Origin: Oryzias latipes
Lineage: Eukaryota > Chordata > Actinopteri > Beloniformes > Adrianichthyidae
NCBI RefSeq assembly: GCF_002234675.1
Contig: NC_019866.2
Coordinates: 10,507,261-10,571,260, forward strand
Direction of reading: 5' to 3'
Length of the DNA stretch: 64,000 bases
The notes below the pieces were generated by a model. It searched no databases. It had not been told where the DNA came from and was given only the letters and a program-made list of their open reading frames with translations. Positions 1 to 12,200 of the stretch are shown here, piece after piece. The translations under genes and the position numbers were made by a program. How positions within the stretch are numbered: the stretch's first letter is position 1; each line of letters opens with the position of its first letter.

Positions 1-190
1 ATTATTCCTGTTTGGGGTCACGAGGATGCTGGAGTTTAGTGAGCTACTATCGGATTAATGTGCTACACCCTGGACAGTTCCCCAATCCATAGCATGTAAA
101 GACAGACAAGTCTACATACTCCCACCCAAGGGACAGTTTGAAGTCACTAATTTACCTGTTAAGCATATTTTTGGACTGGGGGAGTAAGCT
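1..190. repeat. Truncated copy of a common teleost interspersed repeat
   Basis: The stretch has the usual phrases of this family in order: 'ggggtcacgaggatgctgga', 'gctacaccctggacag', 'agacagacaa', 'cagtttgaagtcactaattt' and 'tttttggactgggggag'. The same phrases recur near 6.9-7.2 kb and 57.5-57.8 kb. It is degraded and runs off the left edge. I recognise the consensus from fish genomes but cannot name the family with confidence. Confidence 0.6.
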
Positions 191-640
191 GGAGGGCGTG
201 CAAAGGATTGCCAAAAGAAAATGATTTCAAGTTCAGTAAAATATGCACAAATTTTTTACCTCAAATGTTTTTAAATGTTTGTAGAATTTGAATTTAAAAG
301 TGTTATCTAAACTTGTCAAGACCTCAGCATCCGCTTTTCTTTGGGATGACATGTGGGAGTCACCTTGACCCCTGTAATTCAGGAACACAGCATCTTAAAA
401 CCCCCCGCTAAAAGTTTCCTAAGGAACTGCTAATTCCTTTTTATCTCGCTTGCACATATAAAGCAAAATCCTTCATCACTTGTGTATAATCAACGCTCTC
501 AACCTGAATGTAATTTATGTCTCTAATGGGAGTCTTAACGTCCCTCTCTGTCATTACAGTGTGTAAATGCCACTTTCTTTCTGACTCAGCCTCTCTGTGA
601 GCTCTCAAGAAATACGACTCCCATCTTGCCAGCCGCATGC
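191..640. other. Upstream intergenic DNA, no gene seen
   Basis: AT-rich single-copy-looking sequence between the repeat at the left edge and the myadml2 promoter. No exon with protein similarity was found. The long minus-strand reading frame here has no recognisable product. Confidence 0.5.
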
Positions 641-672
641 AGCCTCCCACCCCTCTGTGGAATATAGACCCC

Positions 673-682
673 CTATTTATAG
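673..682 (+). promoter_or_regulatory. MEF2-type / TATA-like element of the myadml2 promoter
   Basis: CTATTTATAG matches the MEF2 consensus YTA(A/T)4TAR exactly and could also serve as a TATA-like element. It lies upstream of a plausible noncoding first exon whose donor (GCAGA|GTAAGC) starts at 1030. E-boxes CACCTG (923-928) and CAGCTG (945-950) follow. This suggests muscle expression, which is what I recall for mammalian MYADML2. The role is inferred from motifs only. Confidence 0.5.
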
Positions 683-704
683 TGCTGGCAAGGCCCTTAA
701 CCCT

Positions 705-1029
705 GGCCTCATCACAGACTTTTTTCTTAAATATCCACCCATGGCAGAGCGCACTGACGCGAGCAGGAGGAGTAGGATGTGCTTGTTCGAGTAGAGAAGA
801 GGGAAGCCATGTCCAGAAGCCAAAAAGAAGGAGAAGGAGCAAGACAAAGAGCAATCTGAATCTGAAGGACCAAAAGTGAAGAAGAGGCATGTGAATTTGA
901 CTGACAGGACTACAACATCGTCCACCTGTTGGAAAGAAAAGCTTCAGCTGGAAGATTCAAGATCGCTTTAGACATAGAAAGGAAAAAAGGGCCTGGAGGT
1001 CATTTTGACTGGATCGCAGAAGGTGCAGA
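705..1029 (+). other. myadml2: Probable 5' UTR exon of myadml2
   Basis: Sequence downstream of the MEF2/TATA-like element ends at a good donor (GCAGA|GTAAGC, intron from 1030). It holds a 16-codon upstream reading frame starting with the ATG at 809 and no long frame matching a known protein. The 5' boundary is a guess from the position of the TATA-like element. The matching acceptor before the CDS at 1437 is unclear; 'gtttcag' ending at 1314 is one candidate. Confidence 0.35.
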
Positions 1030-1436
1030 GTAAGCAATGGAAATTTTTAATTTGAAAGAAAACATACACCAATGTTAAACTATGTCAAGGTGATACATTT
1101 TGAGACAAGGATTTAAGAAGCATTTTATATGAAATGTTTCAGAAATAGATCCCATACTTGGATACTTAAAGACTGAAAAATTCAGTTTTTTTTTAGTTTT
1201 GACTGTATTTTTCAAGCTTCTGTGCAGTTTTTCTCCACTGCTGTGTATAAATGTAGCTTGGTCCTAACCACAAGGCTCTAATTACAAATCAAGCTTGGAA
1301 AAAAAAAGTTTCAGACCTTCATAATTATAAGGGCCATCTATAAAAGGAAACCAAGTAAAGGGCGAGGTCCATGTGATAGAAAAGAGTAGGTGGCAAGAAC
1401 TCAAACAGAAAGAATCTCACTCAGAAAAGACAAACT

Positions 1437-2348
1437 ATGGATCCTCATGGAGGACATTACCTCAACAAAGACGCTGTGCTGTCACCTTTGGGAGCAGCCC
1501 GAATGTGTCAACTACTTCTTGGCTGCACCATAATGGCCCTTGTGTCCCACGGCGCGGGCTACAGTGCCAGCTATGGAACCTTCTGCATGTTTGTCTGGTG
1601 CTTCTGCTTTGCAGTCACGCTGGTTGTATTCACCCTGGACATCACCCGTCTCCACAACTGTATGCCGATCTCCTGGGATAACTTCACAGTGGCTTTTGCC
1701 ATGCTAGCAACACTCATGTACATCACCGCCTCAGTTGTCTACCCAGTCTACTTCCTCCAAGTTGAGTGGCCCGATGAAGAATGGGAGGTCCAAATCTATC
1801 GCATCGCAGTCACGGTTTGTTCCAGCATCTGCTGCTTTCCGTACGGCGTGGAGGTTTTCCTGACGCAAGCAAAACCTGGAGCTGTGGTGGGCTACATGGC
1901 CACTGTGTCTGGTCTGCTGAAGGTGGTACAGGCTTTTGTGGCCTGCATTATTTTTGGGGCCCTGGCCAACGATAGTGAATACAACAACTACATTGCCACG
2001 CAGTACTGTGTGGTTGTGTACAGTCTGTGTTTCTCCATCACCGTGATAGTGATTGTACTGACAGTGTCCGGTAGAACCTCTGCCTTAAGGTTCCCATTTG
2101 ACCGGTTTGTGGTGGTGTACACCTTCTTTGCCATGATCCTCTACCTCAGTACTGCACTGATCTGGCCCATCTTCAGCTTTGATAAGAAGTATGGCACTAC
2201 CACTCGACCTGAGGACTGCCCACGTGGAGAGTGCCCCTGGGACAGTAAACTAGTGGTGGCAGTTTTTACCAGTGTCAACCTCATTTTATACTTTGTTGAC
2301 CTTCTTTACTCACAGAGGATTCGCTTCATCTCCAGTTCTGCTGCGTGA
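1437..2348 (+). CDS. myadml2: Myeloid-associated differentiation marker-like protein 2 (double-MARVEL membrane protein)
   Basis: Single-exon CDS of 303 residues. The protein is largely membrane-spanning, with about eight hydrophobic segments arranged as two four-helix MARVEL-type units, the organisation of the MYADM family. Family features include the N-terminal 'MDPHGGHYLNKDAV', the segment 'FTVAFAMLATLMYITASVVY' before a short loop, and a charged 'YGTTTRPEDCPRGECPWDSK' loop before the last helix. Human MYADML2 is about the same length and also lies beside PYCR1, so synteny favours myadml2 over MYADM itself. The ATG at 1437 gives the expected N terminus. MARVEL proteins act at cholesterol-rich membranes; the specific role of this paralogue is unknown. 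A polyadenylation signal AATAAA lies at 2926-2931. Confidence 0.92.
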   Translation: MDPHGGHYLNKDAVLSPLGAARMCQLLLGCTIMALVSHGAGYSASYGTFCMFVWCFCFAVTLVVFTLDITRLHNCMPISWDNFTVAFAMLATLMYITASVVYPVYFLQVEWPDEEWEVQIYRIAVTVCSSICCFPYGVEVFLTQAKPGAVVGYMATVSGLLKVVQAFVACIIFGALANDSEYNNYIATQYCVVVYSLCFSITVIVIVLTVSGRTSALRFPFDRFVVVYTFFAMILYLSTALIWPIFSFDKKYGTTTRPEDCPRGECPWDSKLVVAVFTSVNLILYFVDLLYSQRIRFISSSAA

Positions 2349-2925
2349 AAAGCTTCAGTCCTGTTGGCCATAGAAACAGACATGTGAAGGACCTACTGAC
2401 TATTGAACCCAGCTTCACAAATGTATGCCAACTGTACATTAAAGGATCCATTGTGTACCTAATGCTCTTACAAGACAGTATTGCACACATCACAGACTTT
2501 CTCTATTTCTGGCCTCCACTTGAAAGCCCCCATGGTTCAGTGATTAGATGATCTCAGCACAGCAGCACATCCATCTCAAGAGGAAAGGCATCCATGAAGC
2601 TGCTGTGGTGATGTGGGATGGGCCTGGAGGAGTGTGTGATGTTTATGGCATCATTGCAATGTTATTTTTGGCAGAGTAAATCTGTGTTATTATGATGATG
2701 TAGTAAATGATAAATTGCGTTTCAAAGAAATTTCATAGTTCTTTATAACAAATATTTTATGAATGTAGATTTGGTAGTTTGAGAAATATTGTATTTTTTT
2801 TTTTTGTTCTCTGTTATTTTATAGCCCATATTTAAGTTTAGGAAGTCTAGGTTTTGTGTTTGATGGTAAATTTATTTAATCATTTTACAGTTACAAACAA
2901 GCAATAGACCGCAATTTTCAGGTAT

Positions 2926-2931
2926 AATAAA
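2926..2931 (+). terminator. Polyadenylation signal of myadml2
   Basis: AATAAA about 580 bases after the stop codon and followed by T/GT-rich sequence. It is the first canonical signal after the CDS. Confidence 0.6.
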
Positions 2932-3077
2932 TTTTTGGTTATTACACCTAACTATGATCAAATGTGTGTGGCCTTTTTTTTTTAATTACAAATATTAAAG
3001 AATCACAATCATTAAATCAGTTTGTGGTTTCTCACTCCATCCACTTTATTTCATAGAGCTTTGAGCCTAACTTAGTG

Positions 3078-4150
3078 CTTAAAGTCCCACTTCAAATATA
3101 TTTTTATCTATTGTAAAATTGTTCCCAGTGGTTCTTTATTTATGATCATGGAGTTTTCAGCCAAAATTTTAAAAACAAATGTCATCTTTTAACACAATCG
3201 GTTAGTTCAAAAGGGGCTCAAGTCCACAATGCTTTCAAAATAGAGATATTATATGTTCTATGGTCTTCAATGGAAAAGCTATCTGATCATGTGCAAAAAA
3301 GTCCCAAGTCTGTTGTAATGTATTGACTATGCTTGACATTTAAAATGTATTAAGTGCAAAATTCCTCTCTTGCATGGGTTTAGATCAGAGGTGGGCACTG
3401 AGGGCCGCATTCCTGCATGTTTTCCAGCATACCCCGCTCTGGCATGTTCTAATTGGCTGGACACACCTGAACCAGGTAATCAGCCATGAGTAGGGCAAGA
3501 TTATTGGCTGGACACACCTGAACCAGGTAATCAGCCATGAGTAGGGCAAGACTATCTGGAAATCATGCAGACACACCGGCCCTCGAGGCCTGGAATTGCC
3601 CACCCCTGGTTTAGATTTATCCCATAGATGGCAGCACTAGTTATCCAATATGGCAGCGCCCCTGTTTAATTGAAGAAGGGCCCAAGTCCAGAGACTTTAG
3701 TTTGCTAGTCCTCTGAAATTATAAAAGTGAGATGCTTCACATTGTAGCATTTGTAAGCTATGAACTGGTGCTAAATCTGGGTAAAATATTAATCATTTGG
3801 TGTAAACTCCCTTTAAGCTATGCCTCAGAGGGGGAAAATAAAGACATTAATGTATCTATTGTGGGCAAGTAGATGCGCCAGAGTGGCGCAGAGCAGGCAG
3901 ACTTTGGCCTGCCCATTTCACTTGCTGCGTCACAAATTTGAGTGTTTTTTTAAATGGCAGGGGTTTTTCTCTGCTCCAATTAAAAAAAGTTAATACTCAG
4001 AAAGAATTTTTTAATCTTACATAAATGTCATAAATGACATATTCATATATATGTCATATATGTCGTCATATATGTCCTCCATCATGAGAAAAATGCTACA
4101 AGAACATGTTAAAAATATCAAAAACCCGATTTTTATTAGAGTGGGTCTTT
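3078..4150. mobile_element. Degraded nonautonomous DNA transposon, interrupted by a hAT element
   Basis: The left end AAAGTCCCACTTCAAAT and the right end ...AGAGTGGGTCTTT form a loose terminal inverted repeat (right end read backwards: AAAGACCCACTC). The right-hand 90 bases ('atatgtcctccat...acatgttaaaaa...gtgggtcttt') recur near 15.2 kb and 60.0 kb. The hAT element at 3386-3608 sits inside, so this one would be older. Superfamily not determined; no clear target duplication was seen. Confidence 0.4.
3386..3608. mobile_element. hAT-type MITE with exact 8-bp target duplication
   Basis: The element begins CAGAGGTGGGCA and ends TGCCCACCCCTG, giving 12-bp terminal inverted repeats with one mismatch. 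It is flanked by an identical 8-bp duplication, GTTTAGAT, at 3378-3385 and 3609-3616. Both features are hallmarks of hAT transposition. The 223-bp element has no coding capacity. Inside, a 51-bp unit is tandemly duplicated (3452-3502 and 3503-3553) and the two copies are almost identical. Confidence 0.88.
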
Positions 4151-4311
4151 CGCTTAGAATGTATTTACCAAGTTATCCAAAAATAACAGTCAAAGGTATC
4201 TACTAGTTCAGTCATTTATATTCATAGGGACCAAATGTATGTTGCTTCCTGTCATTTTTGGAATTTATTTTGACACATGCTATAGACTTGCTACCTATAC
4301 CAACCTACTTA

Positions 4312-4420
4312 CAAGGTGTGTAACGATTCAATTTTAGAATGATTCTACTCGTAATTAACCCTTGTGTCTACCGATTCAATTCATACTCGATATTGGTTCA
4401 TTTTGAAGGATTGATCCAGG
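4312..4420. repeat. Probable fragment of a 'GTGTGTAACGATTCA' hAT-type repeat
   Basis: 'aaggtgtgtaacgattcaat' and following 'cgattcaattcatactcgat' resemble the end of a nonautonomous hAT repeat common in fish. Only one end is seen and no target duplication could be placed. Confidence 0.35.
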
Positions 4421-5200
4421 AAATTTTGAGCCAAAATTCAACCAGTGTGATTCAGAGATAAATACCTGGGTACTGAACAGTTCAGGTGAGGTTTTCCAGA
4501 TTCCTGGTAAATCTAGCAAGATAATCAAGTGTAAAGGAAATATGTGTAGAAACAAGCAAACAAGTAAACATAATTAATGGCAAATCCATTCACATTTAAG
4601 TAAAGTTTGAGTAAAGTTGTTTTTCCACATCAAAATAATACTGAGGAAAAATTATTAGAACATTACTGCACACTCTATGGTCCAATGTGTTTCCACACGT
4701 TGGACTGTAATAATAGCTCGATCATTTTTGCTGCCATAACGTGTTTTGTTCGCTGAGATGGCACTTAGTCAGTTTAATGCTATAGCGAAATACCATACCT
4801 CAATCCAAATGGTATTTTTCAATATCAATGTAATCTATTTATTTAGTTTTGAAATGATTTTATACTGGTATATTCAATTAACAATTTGCCTCAGGCAGAT
4901 TGATCTAGTTTGATTGTAGGAATTAAATTTGACCCCCACTACCTACCTACCTGCCTTAGTAAACCTTTGTTATCCCCCATTAGTTCACTTAAACATCAGC
5001 CCCTTAATCCAAGTGTAACTTTTTATGATAGAAATTAATACTTTGTCAGTAACTCCTGTTTAAAAACTAATGCTGTTGCCATAAAACTTTTTCTTATCCT
5101 GATAAAAATGGTCAAATTCATCCTGAAAATGCACAACAAGCAGAACAATCTGAAGCTTTGCTGTATTTAGGTCACTGGACCACATGTTTTAAGCGCCTGG
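4421..5200. other. Intergenic DNA between myadml2 and pycr1
   Basis: AT-rich sequence with no exon-like segment in either strand. Nothing beyond low-complexity runs was recognised. Confidence 0.5.
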
Positions 5201-5217
5201 CCGCCCACCAGTACCTT

Positions 5218-5297
5218 CACGTCAGTGATTGGCTAAAGGTTTGTGACGTAGGCAAAAGCTTTCACCTCATTGGCTTGTTCATCTGCCAGTATTAAAA
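5218..5297 (+). promoter_or_regulatory. pycr1 promoter: twin inverted CCAAT boxes, CRE-like sites, TATA-like box
   Basis: Two ATTGGC motifs (CCAAT on the minus strand) lie at 5228-5233 and 5269-5274, 41 bp apart. CACGTCA (5218-5224) and TGACGTA (5244-5250) are ATF/CREB half-type sites, and TATTAAAA (5290-5297) is TATA-like. The start codon is about 350 bp downstream. Transcription would begin near 5320. A three-codon upstream reading frame (ATG AAG ATG TAA, 5592-5603) lies in the leader. Confidence 0.55.
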
Positions 5298-5642
5298 CAG
5301 TTTCAGTCTGGGACGGAAGTATTCTCGGTAAGCTCCTTTCAGGTTCTTCTGCGGCGTTTCAGGATCCTCTGCGACGAATCAACCGGTTATTTAAAAAATA
5401 TTATTATAATTATTTCAAAGTATTATTTCTTTAAACAAATTGTATGTGAAAAAATTTGCTTATTCGTACGTTTTAATCATTTCGTTGGGGAATGAGGAAG
5501 TAAGCTGTTGTTTACTCCTGACCTGTCCACAACAGCACACAATGCTAATTTGTTCAGGAGTAAAGAGACTTATCACCCACGTGGAGACAAAATGAAGATG
5601 TAAGTGGTTGTTATTTTCCATTTTTGTGCGTTCACAGCCAGA

Positions 5643-8444
<2,802 letters not shown>

Positions 8445-8562
8445 TCGATTTAAGACAGCAAGCTTTGATGATCTCTTTTTTCTGTTGAAATATGTCACTG
8501 AATTATAATAACTGTATGTATGTGTGTGTGTGTGAGTAGGGATTGTCCACGTGGTGTAAGCA

Positions 8563-8568
8563 AATAAA
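8563..8568 (+). terminator. Polyadenylation signal of pycr1
   Basis: AATAAA 119 bases after the stop codon, followed within about 20 bases by GT-containing sequence. Confidence 0.65.
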
Positions 8569-8989
8569 CATAAAGGTCAAAGGTGAATATGTTTTTAAAA
8601 ATTCAGACTTTTTTGTTAAAATTAAAGGTTTGCTGTTGTTTAATGTTTGCTTTTCCTTGATGGTGTTTTTTACTTTTTTCTGTGCATCTAATTTTAATTA
8701 CAACATATATATGTATAATGTATATACACAGTAAACTTTTAAACGTTAGAAATATAGGTAAACATTAAAGTTTATAGGATTAGATCTATAATTTTAAATT
8801 TTATCTAAAATTAAAATGTATAAAAATAAGTAGACAAGTCAAATTTTCACAGCACTTAAAGTTTAATGTTCTTAAAAAGTTGTATTTAAAGGTGAAATTT
8901 TAAACAAATTATATATTTAAATTCAATTATAGACTCACAAATTGCGTGTATTTATAGATTTCACTTTTCCTCTGAGCAAAAAAGAGCGT

Positions 8990-9195
8990 CCCTGAATGAA
9001 ACCACGTGACAAAACACGATGACGTCTGGCTTCGGTACAAGAAAGGAATCAACAAGGAGCGCGTGAGCCGATGTCTAAACCCCGCTTTTTTCAGATAAAC
9101 CGGAATCCAAAGTGCCTCTAATGCCCGGCCGTCCGCTCGGGGGGCTCATAGGAGGAGTTTGACGTCTTCAGAGAGACTCTTCTTTTCGTAGTCAG
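8990..9195 (+). promoter_or_regulatory. mafg: CpG-rich mafg promoter and probable noncoding first exon
   Basis: A local jump in GC and CpG content contains CACGTGAC (9003-9010) and two TGACGTC sites (9020-9026 and 9160-9166). It ends at a donor-like GTCAG|GTGGGT (intron from 9196). The next exon in this orientation is the mafg exon beginning at 19545. The transcription start and exon 1 limits are inferred. Confidence 0.55.
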
Positions 9196-9224
9196 GTGGG
9201 TCTGGAAGACGAACTGTGTTGTTA

Positions 9225-9237
9225 TGCTGAGTCTGCA
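9225..9237 (+). promoter_or_regulatory. Near-perfect Maf recognition / antioxidant response element
   Basis: TGCTGAGTCTGCA differs from the T-MARE consensus TGCTGAGTCAGCA at one of 13 positions. It also contains the ARE core TGAGnnnGC. It lies 30 bp into the predicted first intron of mafg. Mammalian MAFG is known to be induced by Nrf2 through an ARE, so a feedback site is plausible. Occupancy is not shown by sequence. Confidence 0.55.
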
Positions 9238-12200
9238 TGCCTTTGCCTCGCCGCTGACAGGCGGTTAGCATAGATAGCTAGCTTGTCAAAATTAGCGCGG
9301 GTTGGAGCAGAAAATGGAAAATATCGTCGCAATTTAACGAAAAGACCCCAATGCCTGCGGATTTTATTTTGAAGTCGTCCACGTGTTGAGCTTCAAAATG
9401 CTTAAATAATCGCACGGTTAGCTGGCAGCTGATGTTTAAAAAATCGTTAGCGGCGGAAAGATGACATGATGTCGGCTTTTTCATTTCACGTGTCAGCGGT
9501 GATTTTCTCCGGCTGAGGAGCAGCTCGCCGCCGTGCTGCCCGCCGCAGCTCTAGTGGGCAGGTTAGAACGGGGATTTCCTTTGCTTGTTTTGTAGGCGGG
9601 GAGTTTGCCACTTTGACAAACTGGGGCTGAGAGGCAGGAGACCGGAGTCCTGGAATGCCAAGGCTGCCGTAGTCTGTTGCTTTTGCAAGAAAAAAAAAAT
9701 TGTATTGATAGAGTATTTTTTCGTGTGCTGCCCACTGTACCACAGCGCGTCTTTGTGGTTTGTCAACTCATGCGCTTCTTGCTGGTCAAACCTGCTGCTT
9801 CATCGCTCGTTGTGCAAAGGAGCAAGCGCGATCCGAGCCAGCTAGAGGATCAGGTTGGTTCTGCTGTGACATATCCTTTAACTAGATGGATCATGATTCT
9901 GCATCTCTGCATGCCGTTGTCTTTTTGATACACGCAATGATAGAACATGCCAACAGGATCCGAGCCATCGATGGTGCTGAACCGCTTCACCTGAGGGTGA
10001 CAACTCATTTACTTGAATTATAACAATGGCATCGCCAAAATCACACCCGCCGTCCTTGGGTTTATTGTTGCAGCCTATGAGTTCACATCAGCGATTTATT
10101 TTTTAATAAAATAAATAAATAAGCCAACAAGCTGTAGCGACATTTTAATCGTGCTGAATCATCACTATATAATGTCTTCTCGGAAATCCACGCCGAAATA
10201 TGGCACCGCCGGACAAAGGTCTGCTCGCTGGAGAGAGGGTCGATGTTTATCATCAACATTGCAGTTAATAAGGAGATTGGCCAAATTGATGCTGATGCTG
10301 TCGTGCGAGGCGCTCGTCAGACGTCAAGTGATGCCCATCATGTGTTTATCAATAACCTCCTCAGCTTCCAGTCGAGAATCTGGCTTTATTGCAGCGTCTT
10401 CATGATGCACATCAACAAAGTGGAGGCGAGTGCATTTAGACTAAGTGCTGTCAACTACGATGTCAAAGCCATTAAAAATTGCTCGATAAGCAGTTATATT
10501 TGGAAATTGTTTGTGATGCCTGTTTACAAATGCATAAAGTAGGTCATGTGTTTTGGGGTGTGTGGAAAGGGGAAAAATTTGAAGCATTTGAAGTACATAT
10601 TTTGATTGATAAATTATGCATTAAATGCTTTTTAGCTTTTTTAATGAGGGGTGTTGCTTCTTTAAATTTTCATCCCGTTTCAGATTTATTTTCTGTTATT
10701 TCTGGGCAGACAGCTGTGTTTTGTTTCCCTGTGTTTGACATGACAAGATTTACAGCTTATTAGAGTACTCACTTATAAAGGGCGCGTGTAATGAATTATC
10801 CATAGAGAGCCTCTGTGCAATTTGAAAAGTCACCTTGGAAACTATTGAGCACATATATAGGCAGGACTCGGAAAGATAGAAGTTGCTCATTCTTGCTCAG
10901 ATATCCAACTTATTTCATCATCTCTGTTCATGCGATCAGGGCGCTGGAATGTGTTTGCTAGATGGGGCAGCCCTACGTCTGAAGTGCAGCTTTGCAATAA
11001 AGCGCAATGCCCATCTCTGCCTTTCTCTGCAGGTAACAAGGAAAGATGATGGTCCATGTAAGCAACCAATGGGCCAGGCAGGGCTCTGAGGCACAGACGG
11101 GTGCTTCCTCTTAGGATTATGTCTTCTTTCATTAAGAAAGCTAAATAAATAAATGTGGGATGCTGTAGAGGTGAACTGAGAGCACAATTTCTAACTGTTG
11201 GCAGTGTTTGGAATGGGCAGGCGGTGTGGGGTGGAAGAGGATATGTGAGGTTGATGAAACACGAGGCAAGACTTTACCCAGCATAGAGTACACTCTGGCC
11301 ACCAACATCTCTTTATGTCAACATAGCGGTGTCTTATACATTTTATAGTGGTGTACTTATGCCTATTCAGGACAATTAAAAGCCTCCAGAAAAAAAACAA
11401 AAAACAAATGTGGGATTTGTCCACAAAAATGCTGCTTAAGCTGCACTGGGAAATAGAAATGCCTTGAGGAAGAGGGGGAAGAAGATCAATATATTTCCCC
11501 CCCCTTTTTGTAATAGGGAGGGAATGCTGGTGATGAAACCTCTTGCAAGCATAGTGCGGATTATGATTGCTAAGCATTGCAATATGCCCTCTCCGCTTCT
11601 CAAAGTGAGACTTTCATCCAAACAGAGAAGAAAGTGTTTGATGAATTTCTTGGAACTTGAGTTAGACATGCCACATTCATTAGTACTCTCTGTTTATTCA
11701 TAATTCAGAATATTCACTATGAGACCTGACATGTGAGCATAAGTGCTTGCCTTTTTTATCTTATTTATTTTTTTCCTCCATGCAACTTACTGTCCTATTG
11801 GATATTTTCTGTGCCGAACATTCCAGCGTTAAAGTGACATTTAAAAAAAGTGAAGTGTGCTGCTCAGCTAGTGTCACTGCATTTTTAATGAGTCTTAGGC
11901 GACACAACTGATACCGTTCATCGTGTATTCTGATTTAGTTATGTTTTACATCTTCCAAGGTTAATATGAAAGAAAAAGTCAGAGCAGGGGGGTGTGCCAG
12001 AGTCAGGAATTTTGTGGACTTAATAGAGTAATGAGTTGCTTTACTTAATATTTTGTTTTTTTATCTGTGTGATTTTTTTACATGACTTTGTATCTTATAG
12101 GCTTCCTGCAGTCTGTAACTGTAATTCAATGAAAAAATAAAGAAATGTATGTCGTTTTTAATGTTTTTTCAGCAGGTAATATTTCTGCTTGTGGAATTTG

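Noticed and set aside
5601-5638. A GTAAGT...CACAG segment in the pycr1 leader that looks like an intron
   Set aside because: It would be only about 38 bases long, below the usual minimum for vertebrate introns, and the start codon does not depend on it.
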